Positions 59,901-64,000 of a stretch of DNA of 64,000 bases are shown here, piece by piece; positions within the stretch are counted from its first letter, which is position 1; every line of letters begins with the position of its first letter. The notes beneath the pieces were generated by a model. The model worked only from the letters and a program-made list of their open reading frames with translations, had not been told where the DNA came from and searched no databases. Origin of the DNA: Branchiostoma floridae (lineage: Eukaryota > Chordata > Leptocardii > Amphioxiformes > Branchiostomatidae); NCBI RefSeq assembly GCF_000003815.2, contig NC_049995.1, positions 5,968,475 through 6,032,474 on the forward strand, given 5' to 3'. The position numbers were made by a program, and so were the translations under genes.

Positions 59901-61590
59901 CCTATGACCGAGTTCATGTACTGGACAGATTTAGTTGGAGATAGGAAAATTAAACGGGCTCGCCATGATGGAAGTATGACAGAGACCATTTTTAAATCAC
60001 TACCCGGCTACAGTAGGTGGTGTTTTCTTTGTTACTGTTACAATTCGTCGTTATGCATTATACCTTGCACCACAGATGTTTTAAACATGAAAAACATAAT
60101 TCTGCTATTACAAGGAAAACTCCGGTTGCTCTTGCCAGATTACCCTGTCACTCGCACTTATAATGTTATTTTTTCTGTAACCTAACAATAATATCTCCAC
60201 GCTTAAATCTAGCTATGTTCCTGAGGTTGGACCAAGCTGGGGATAATATTTACTGGACGAACTGGTACGGTAGTACTATCTCGGTGTCCCGGAAGGACGG
60301 ATCGTTCACCAGAACACTTGTGACAACTTGGGCCCTTTATTTGACCCTGGACAGCAGAAATGGGTGACTTTTACAAACAGACAGGCCTTTAAAACCATTG
60401 CAGTTAGGCTATCAAAATCAGATGCACATAATTCTTACAGCCAAGTATTGATGTATTCAAATATTCATCTTTCCATTTCAATGTTGTATTCCGTTTGCAA
60501 GATAGGTCATTTATAACTAAAATAAGTAAAATGATCGTTTATTGGAGTTTTAAAGTTTGGCTTTATTAGTGGCAGCTTACTTTCCTTTTCTGTTATTTCA
60601 TCACCTTTAGTAACCAATGACGCTTTTTATTTCTGTCTTGATATTCAATGGGCAGGCTTGTTTTCACAGTTTCATGTACTGGAGGGTCTTGGATTCAGAT
60701 GGGAACAGAATTGACCGTGCTGCGATGGACGGCAGCAATGTAACTACCATCATTAGTAACCGTTATAATCCCACTGCTCTTACAATAGACTACAAAGGTA
60801 AGACATATGTAGCACATAGAATTCTAATACATTACGTTACTATTCTTCCAATAATCGCGGCATTTCTCCCACGGATGAAGTATTTTTCTTTTTTCAATTC
60901 AATTTTGGGTGATTATTCGAAATTCCATTTGTTTTTAGCCGAAGTGTTTTGAGCTGGTCTATTTTATCGTTTTTCACGATGTGCACTGGAGGAGTCCATT
61001 ATGAAGGGGGGTTAAATATTCATTTCCGGGATTAAGTGTGTTAAGTAGAAGTCATCTTTAAGCATAGAAATTATCTGGGAAGTGTGTTCTTGCATGGGAT
61101 TTGGAGATGACTGAGCTATGCTTCATTTGCTCTCGAGCAAATAAATGTCAGTCTTTTCAGTTAAATCTTGTTTTTCTCCTCATTAGAGAATCGTCTGTAC
61201 TATTCGTCACGGAGAGCGATCTACAGCTCAGACATGCTCGGCAACGATAAACGACGAGTTAACCGTGACTACAATGGACAATTTGTAACTATTTACTCGC
61301 TTGCAGTTGATGATAACTACGTTTACTCGGTGACATCAATAGGTGAACTCGTAAGGTAAGGAAATTACCTTTATCTTTCCTATCTTTCTCGTAGGAAAGT
61401 GTACTAATTATGAGTCAAATTCAAAAGTCACTGTCTTGTGTTCCCCTTAAGTATTACTTCGGAATAATTTGACATATATACCGCACGTTTAGGTTCTCCA
61501 AAACCAACATGAATGAGACTGTTCTGGTTCATGACATGAGTACTCCATATGACATCTACTTGTCAACGGCATCGCCTAACGCCACCAATG
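40344..61590 (+). CDS. Large multidomain extracellular protein (CUB/CCP/MAM/SRCR/lectin/LDLR-B), partial
   Basis: About 27 exons on one strand are linked by matching phases, with phase-1 introns between domains as in shuffled extracellular proteins. Domain order is CUB, CCP, MAM, CCP, MAM, CCP, SRCR, SRCR, Gly-rich linker, fucolectin-type domain, SRCR, SRCR, then a YWTD propeller. It resembles secreted or membrane scavenger-receptor-like proteins of invertebrate deuterostomes that may bind glycans, microbes or matrix; function is inferred from domains only. The signal peptide is not identified, and the gene appears to continue past the window because the last exon ends in a donor. I joined the exons into one gene because no stop codon, polyadenylation signal or new start separates the blocks. 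Two or more neighbouring genes remain possible, especially on either side of the large insertion at 52694-55823. Confidence 0.6.
41701..41874 (+). CDS. CCP (sushi) domain 1, one exon
   Basis: [33 protein letters not shown] and PTCEG contain the four Cys of a sushi domain and its conserved Trp. Both borders are phase 1. Two in-frame acceptors exist: 41687-41688 would add GRAA, whereas 41699-41700 gives the same length as the other two CCP exons and is preferred. Confidence 0.85.
41937..41990 (+). repeat. (GT)n microsatellite
   Basis: A nearly pure GT dinucleotide run lies in the intron after CCP 1. It directly abuts a truncated MITE copy that starts near 41997. Confidence 0.9.
41997..42718 (+). 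mobile_element. TTAA-type MITE fragment, split
   Basis: 41997-42098 matches the 3' part of the MITE at 56591-57526 (GGAAAACTCACCAAATTTGG, CCGTTCTGGCGTTATAGGAC) up to the C run. 42691-42718 supplies the matching terminus (C run, GGTCTGAATAGGG, then TTAA at 42719-42722). About 590 bp of unrelated DNA lies between the two halves at the poly-C tract. Confidence 0.65.
42819..44352 (+). CDS. MAM domain 1, three exons
   Basis: Exons are 42819-42980, 43732-43994 and 44259-44352. They read [14 protein letters not shown] and DHTMGTG, then [29 protein letters not shown] and [11 protein letters not shown], then IALEAGLVG and DIAVDDVTV. This is the complete MAM plan (CDFE...[13 protein letters not shown]). 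MAM domains mediate adhesion or protein interaction. A GTCPPG tail follows the domain. Confidence 0.88.
43044..43076 (-). ncRNA. Hammerhead-ribozyme-like core motif
   Basis: On the minus strand the order is CTGATGA, a stem-loop (GATGTC, TGACA, GGCATC; pairs with one G-U wobble), GAAAC, then GTC. This is the conserved hammerhead core CUGANGA - stem II - GAAA. Such motifs are known in the terminal repeats of Penelope-like retroelements. It lies in an intron of the multidomain gene beside GTCAGCAGGTGAGATTCAAT. Stem III and stem I partners are not clear, so self-cleavage is uncertain. Confidence 0.45.
44716..44889 (+). CDS. CCP (sushi) domain 2, one exon
   Basis: [33 protein letters not shown] and PYCGG form a four-Cys sushi domain that is nearly identical to CCP 1. 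The acceptor (TTGTTTTCATTCAG) is strong and both borders are phase 1. Confidence 0.87.
44890..45355 (+). other. Intron between CCP 2 and MAM 2
   Basis: No element or exon was recognised. Confidence 0.3.
45356..47796 (+). CDS. MAM domain 2, three exons
   Basis: Exons are 45356-45499, 46661-46920 and 47724-47796. They read [14 protein letters not shown] and DHTLGTG, then [30 protein letters not shown] and [11 protein letters not shown], then IALESVKGV and DIAVDDITV. Layout and phases match MAM 1. The last donor (ACG followed by GTTTGA) is weak, and the GTCPPG tail of MAM 1 is lacking, so the 3' border is less sure. Confidence 0.83.
45513..45998. mobile_element. hAT-like MITE in the first intron of MAM 2
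   Basis: The left terminus CAGGGGTCGAAATAC and the right terminus (reverse complement CAGGGCTCAAAATAC) form 15-bp inverted repeats with two mismatches. CCTGCA/TGCAGG words follow subterminally on both sides. CAGGG-type ends are common in hAT elements. GCTACA flanks both sides a few bases out, a possible target duplication. The interior carries (GAA)n followed by ACTTTATTGCGCGACAATTG, perhaps a secondary insertion. Confidence 0.55.
46983..47152. mobile_element. Small MITE with TACTGTAAATGCA ends
   Basis: TACTGTAAATGCAGAAATG at the left pairs with the reverse complement TACTGTAAATGCATTTAAG at the right. GTTCGCGG words are repeated inside both ends. It is about 170 bp, non-coding, and lies in an intron of MAM 2. 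Confidence 0.75.
48202..48375 (+). CDS. CCP (sushi) domain 3, one exon
   Basis: [33 protein letters not shown] and PTCEG form a sushi domain with an extra adjacent Cys (HCC). In place of the DGYQLWG of the other two copies it reads AWYQLLG. Length and phase-1 borders match CCP 1 and 2. Confidence 0.85.
48376..48930 (+). other. Intron between CCP 3 and SRCR 1
   Basis: AT-rich with no recognised exon. A TAATAAATCAATCAATAAAC run at about 48640-48660 could be the tail of an old retroelement. Confidence 0.3.
48931..49370 (+). CDS. SRCR domain 1 (group A), two exons
   Basis: Exons are 48931-49116 and 49239-49370. They read [37 protein letters not shown] and RMLGY, then [26 protein letters not shown] and GVVCG. 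Six Cys over two exons is the group A SRCR pattern (group B has eight Cys in one exon). The domain may bind ligands in scavenging or recognition. Confidence 0.87.
49471..49850 (-). mobile_element. 5'-truncated non-LTR retrotransposon (LINE) end
   Basis: The minus strand encodes the C-terminal end of a LINE reverse-transcriptase protein ([49 protein letters not shown]). At its 3' end is a (TAAG)n tail at about 49471-49482. It is flanked by a 15-bp target duplication, AGCAATTTTTTACTT, at 49456-49470 and 49851-49865. It lies antisense in the intron between SRCR 1 and SRCR 2. The open frame runs to the 5' truncation point, so the insertion is fairly young. The clade was not assigned. Confidence 0.87.
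49953..50376 (+). CDS. SRCR domain 2 (group A), two exons
   Basis: Exons are 49953-50144 and 50242-50376. They read [42 protein letters not shown] and YFGQG, then [26 protein letters not shown] and GVVCLT. It has six Cys and the same phases as SRCR 1. DGLNESS is one residue longer than the DGNESS of SRCR 1. Confidence 0.87.
50926..50952 (+). CDS. Gly-rich linker mini-exon
   Basis: The 27-nt exon reads SGSGGGQC between a good acceptor (TGTCCTTAG) and the donor GTATGT, phase 1 on both sides. It joins SRCR 2 to the lectin-like domain. A decayed duplicate lies at 52364-52392. Confidence 0.6.
51104..51937 (+). CDS. Fucolectin / F5-8-type lectin domain, two exons
   Basis: Exons are 51104-51329 and 51750-51937, joined in phase 2. 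They read [38 protein letters not shown] and [14 protein letters not shown], then [10 protein letters not shown] and TCGGEQ, then [19 protein letters not shown] and LCEVQVFGG. This is the eel-fucolectin/tachylectin-4/pentraxin-1 (FTP) fold signature, with the WWRVDLG and RSCC segments intact. It probably binds fucose-like sugars with calcium; specificity is inferred. Confidence 0.88.
51938..52693 (+). other. Intron after the lectin domain
   Basis: It contains a decayed copy of the linker mini-exon at 52364-52392 (GGTTCTGGAGGTGGACAAGC, then GTATGT) that lacks an AG acceptor. Nothing else was recognised. Confidence 0.45.
52760..53007. repeat. Left subterminal tandem array (85-bp unit)
   Basis: TGACGTCATCTAAACTTTGG starts at 52801, 52886 and 52971, which fixes the period at 85 bp. 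Each unit ends GACAGTCAGCCGGGTG. Confidence 0.92.
53409..54564 (+). CDS. Four-exon gene carried by the 3.1-kb element (3' part)
   Basis: Predicted exons are 53409-53453, 53613-53775, 54061-54079 (a 19-nt microexon) and 54405-54564 with a TAA stop. Junction phases are 0, 1 and 2, and all four fit only when the microexon is included. The protein reads [15 protein letters not shown], then a hydrophobic stretch ([20 protein letters not shown]), then [15 protein letters not shown], an acidic linker (INDDSEAEED) and a charged tail ending TNKRRSI. The order FP.EL - hydrophobic - W...LW....PTG faintly recalls the N-terminal part of DUF3987-type ATPase proteins just before their Walker A motif, which is absent here. 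That link is weak. The start codon and any upstream exon were not found. Confidence 0.55.
55020..55700. repeat. Right subterminal tandem array (78-bp unit, nine copies)
   Basis: GATGACGTCA, or GATTACGTCA in the last copy, starts at 55051, 55129, 55207, 55285, 55363, 55441, 55519, 55597 and 55675: a constant 78-bp period. Each copy has a perfect TGACGTCA palindrome, except that the last reads TTACGTCA. Confidence 0.95.
56012..56459 (+). CDS. SRCR domain 3 (group A), two exons
   Basis: Exons are 56012-56212 and 56334-56459. They read [38 protein letters not shown] and RMLGY, then [27 protein letters not shown] and GIVCG. It has six Cys and phase-1 outer borders. It is more diverged than the other SRCR copies in its first exon (GTPGSG insertion, FDLKDAE). 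Confidence 0.85.
56548..57676. mobile_element. GGTCAC-ended MITE hosting a nested TTAA element
   Basis: The left end TTAGGTCACATTTCCAAAAG and the right end (reverse complement TTGGTCACATTTCCAAACCG) match the MITE at 33611-33825. GGCCCGGCCG words follow on each side. The body (AGAAATATACACATATTATG, CCCATGAA, CTTTTATATC) also aligns with that copy. It is interrupted at its TTAA by the element at 56591-57526. Confidence 0.82.
56591..57526 (+). mobile_element. TTAA-flanked MITE (piggyBac-type signature), complete
   Basis: The 936-bp element begins CCCTCTTCAGACCGGG and ends with the inverted CCCGGTCTGAATAGGG. TTAA lies directly outside at 56587-56590 and 57527-57530. TTAA targets and CCC-initial ends are typical of piggyBac-superfamily MITEs (Kolobok also uses TTAA). 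No transposase is present. Related copies in the window are at 8682-9120, 41997-42718, 58914-59697 and 62819-63563. Confidence 0.87.
57688..57865. repeat. Long hairpin MITE
   Basis: The left arm (GTCTCTACCAGACTCCG, CGCTGGAAAACCGTAGAAAT, GGAACAAATAGAGGAGTAAG) is repeated as its reverse complement on the right (CTTACTCCTCTATTTGTTCC ... GGTAGAGAC). Arms are about 65 bp around a loop of about 45 bp. It sits immediately beside the nested MITE. Confidence 0.8.
58007..58544 (+). CDS. SRCR domain 4 (group A), two exons
   Basis: Exons are 58007-58198 and 58419-58544. They read [42 protein letters not shown] and YFGQG, then [27 protein letters not shown] and GVVCG. The acceptor at 58005-58006 (TTCGTTTAG) was chosen over a nearer CAG because it keeps phase 1 and gives D-YSRIRL, like D-PSRVRL in SRCR 2. 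Confidence 0.86.
58914..59697 (-). mobile_element. TTAA-flanked MITE, inverted copy
   Basis: Reverse-oriented relative to the 56591 copy, with the same order of landmarks. TTAATCCTATTTTGATCG opens it at 58910 and AGTCTGAATAGGG closes it before TTAA at 59698-59701. It occupies most of the intron between SRCR 4 and the YWTD block. More diverged than the 56591 copy, so older or from another subfamily. Confidence 0.75.
59791..61590 (+). CDS. LDL-receptor class B (YWTD) propeller block, five exons
   Basis: Exons are 59791-60012, 60213-60363, 60670-60797, 61187-61355 and 61493-61590, with phases 1, 2, 1, 2 and 1 at successive donors. They read [61 protein letters not shown] and [18 protein letters not shown], then [20 protein letters not shown]. 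These are successive YWTD blades of an LDLR-type beta-propeller. The YWTD signature decays along the block (YWTN, YWRV, YYSS). The last exon ends ATNG at a GTAATA donor, so the protein appears to continue beyond the window. Confidence 0.85.
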
Positions 61591-61907
61591 GTAATAACCT
61601 CTGATGTAATTATGATCGCATTTGTGTGTTGATAGTACTTTATGTTTATTGTTGAACAGCAAACCATGTGAACGGATTACTGATTAGATTGTTAGACACA
61701 GACAGATCAGGAAAAAATGTTTCGCCCTCTCGTGGTTTTTCAAGGTGTTGTATGTCAAGTTCCAACCATATGCTGTAGTCACAGTTTGGGGAAGAAGTAA
61801 AATAGATTTGGATCAATGGTAGATTTTTTGCAGTGTGGGTTTGATTTTGTTATAGTTTGGATAGTTGTGTTTTCATAATTAAATATGCATAAACCATGTT
61901 ACTTTAA

Positions 61908-62814
61908 CCCTCAAGCACCCGACCCTTTTTTGCGACTAAAATGACCGTGTGGGGTCCAAACGGACCCCAACATGTTTTCTTCATAAAATTTCAGTTCCAA
62001 TTCTTATTGATGATCATTGTACATACATTGATTCGTCAATAATAGAGGAATATTTTGTGATGTTAAGGTGTTTGTAATTGAATCTCATCATCATAATTTC
62101 TGCTAAAGATCGGAAGGACCACGTTTTGCACTAAATCTCTTCTGACTAGAGAGAGGAATTTTGAGGGCCTTAGAAAATTTATGTCGTTTAACTCATGAAC
62201 GGCTAGTGATAAAGCTACGAAACTTGGTAATTTATCACAAAATATTGTTAGCAAAAAATTATAGTTAATAAAATAAGTTAATCATTTTTTGGTTACCATG
62301 GCTAGGGAATTATGACAGGCAGAATTTTAGTCAAAATTTTCCAATTTCGATTAAAACAAGCTTTTTTTGAAACTACACTTGATTTCTTACAACAATTAAA
62401 TTCTATAAAATTTGATATAATTTGATATGACGTCAATGGTCAAAACCAAAGATGGCCGACATTATTAGCTAAATTACGTTCATAATGTCGTCACATTATA
62501 TTGGCACAGAATTTTTTGAAGATTTAGTATTACATGTTTAATATCCTCTGAAAGTTTTGTGGTCATACAATAAGTAGTTAAAGAGTTAGTCCCAAAAGTG
62601 TGTTTTAAAACTGCACATTTTTGCTGGGGTCCGTTTGTACTCCAGACGGACGGAATACAGAATCTCTTTATAGTTTCCACATTATTGTACCAATCTTCGT
62701 AAAAACGTAAGAGAAGGTATAGCAGATATTGCCTGACAAAGTCACGGAAGGAATTTTTCTTCAGATCAAAAATGTTCAAACGGTCCAAATGGACCCCACT
62801 CGGGTGTTTGAGGG
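61908..62814. mobile_element. Second TTAA-flanked TIR element
   Basis: The ends CCCTCAAGCACCCGA and (inverted) CCCTCAAACACCCGA differ by one base. TTAA lies outside at 61904-61907 and 62815-62818. GGGTCCAAACGGACCCC and GGTCCAAATGGACCCC words lie subterminally. The 907-bp non-coding interior has the AT-rich, GACGTCA-containing style of the other TTAA family, but the termini differ, so it is a separate family or subfamily. Confidence 0.82.
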
Positions 62815-62818
62815 TTAA

Positions 62819-63563
62819 TAACTTCATCGGACAAAATCCAAGATGGCGGACCACATGACGACATCTAGAATAGTAGCCCATAACCCAATTGAATTTGCAG
62901 TTACTTGGTATTCTTTAATCAAAAACAAGAACGAGAATGAATGTGTTAGTTTACTTCCATCGTATTTTGCGATTATTTGTTGCAAACATGTATTTTTTTT
63001 TTAATTCAAGGTGGTGGATATGAGATGGCAGAGCTATACTGGTACCTTAGATATACATGGCTTCATTTTATGCTATTGGCAACACAAATCGTAACAAACA
63101 TTACCATTCTGATATCTGCACTTGCTGCTACGTTTTTATACCATACCTAACTATCTTCAAGTTTTAAATCTGGAAAAACCGGAAATAGGGTTACAAATAT
63201 AAACATTTTCAGGGGTACGATTCCCGCAGACCATCTACAATGTTCACACCTGTATCGCGTACCACATTGGCTTTCTACCACATTAGTTTTCCTGCACTAA
63301 GATGTCCCCTGCACCTTTTTACATGCTTTCATCCAATACAATGAAATTGATGACGCCATTATTACCCATAGTACGTTTTAATACCGTAAAATTCCATAAC
63401 ATCAATGAATATTGCGTTTACATCATTCTCTGATTTTGGTGGTCGTATGACAAGTCGTATAAGAGTAACTGGACCTAGAAGGGGCGGGCCTCAAAAGCTT
63501 GCCCGGCCCAGATTGACATCAATAGAGCCAGAATTGACATCAATAGAGGTAGCCAGAATATGG
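62819..63563 (-). mobile_element. TTAA-type MITE, truncated inverted copy
   Basis: CAAAATCCAAGATGGCGGAC, GCGATTATTTGTTGC, TTCAAGGTGGTGGATATGAG and GGGCGGGCCTCAAAAGC occur in the same order as in the 58914 copy. It ends in a decayed CCAGAATATGG before TTAA (63564-63567). The opposite terminus is missing where the element at 61908-62814 abuts. Confidence 0.6.
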
Positions 63564-63567
63564 TTAA

Positions 63568-64000
63568 AAGCGTGTAGTAAGACCAAGTTCACAATAAAGC
63601 CATTAGGGCATTAGCCCACTCTATATTTTTTTATTTTGATTTTATTTCATTTATTTGCACATAAAAAAGGGCATACATAGGGTAAAGATAAACAATACTT
63701 AAAATCCGTGCAGGAGTGAGGTAGAAGCCAAAAAAGGCTTACAGAAGCCCTCCTGCTAACAACTAGTAAACACAATTCGAATGAAATAATCGGACAAAAC
63801 GTACACAAACGATAACAAAACATAAATGTGTAACAGCAATTTGATGATTAAGGCAAATTTGAAACAAAAAAAAGAATACAAATCATAAATAAAATTTGCA
63901 GGATCGATTCGCCACGCACCCTCCTCGAAGTAAAGAAATTGTATATTACTCCCGGAAGCAGTATTGAGGTTGACTGTATTATCTCTGTCTGCAGTAACTG
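63568..64000. other. Window end, no exon recognised
   Basis: AT-rich sequence, probably intron of the multidomain gene. TTTATTTCATTTATTTGCAC followed by AAGGGCATACATAGG and AAAAGGCTTACAGAAGCCC resembles the 3' end of a reverse-oriented retroelement, but no coding part is visible. Confidence 0.3.

Overview
The window looks like nuclear DNA from a marine invertebrate chordate, most likely an amphioxus (Branchiostoma). That is an inference. It rests on short exons separated by GT-AG introns, phase-1 shuffled extracellular modules (CUB, CCP, MAM, SRCR, fucolectin, YWTD), tandem BTB-BACK-kelch paralogs, C2H2 arrays with alternating finger types, and a dense load of small inverted-repeat transposons and tRNA-derived SINEs. 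No bacterial or organellar feature was seen.

Layout. 1-7,500 (minus strand): a degenerate C2H2 zinc-finger copy (1-716) and an intact ten-finger gene (6483-7487), separated by old dispersed repeats. 7,500-11,770: intergenic, with a MITE fragment and a long perfect-looking hairpin. 11,794-15,365 (+): an intact five-exon BTB-BACK-kelch gene. 17,093-32,566 (+): its tandem paralog, whose first coding exon is split by an 11.66-kb element. 32,567-40,343: intergenic, with a GGTCAC-type MITE, tRNA-derived SINEs and a foldback element. 40,344-61,590 (+): exons of one very large secreted or membrane multidomain gene (CUB, CCP, MAM, CCP, MAM, CCP, SRCR, SRCR, fucolectin-type lectin, SRCR, SRCR, LDLR-B propeller). 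Its introns are full of transposons, and it appears to continue past the window.

The main discovery is the element at 17284-28944. It has about 117-bp terminal inverted repeats, TGT...ACA ends and a 4-bp GCCC target duplication. Almost all of its interior is two arms of an 89-90-bp satellite in opposite orientations. Leaving out the element and one GCCC copy, the split exon measures 255 nt, exactly as in the intact paralog. The insertion therefore looks recent and the host gene otherwise intact.

A second notable element (52694-55823) has inverted ends, an 8-bp TATTCCAT duplication and inverted subterminal arrays rich in TGACGTCA. It carries a phase-consistent four-exon coding region that includes a 19-nt microexon. 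A third is a TTAA-flanked MITE (56591-57526) nested inside a GGTCAC-ended MITE. A relative of the host MITE at 33611 keeps the empty TTAA site.

Exon borders are predicted from splice-site consensus, reading phase and similarity between paralogous copies inside the window. No transcript evidence was available.
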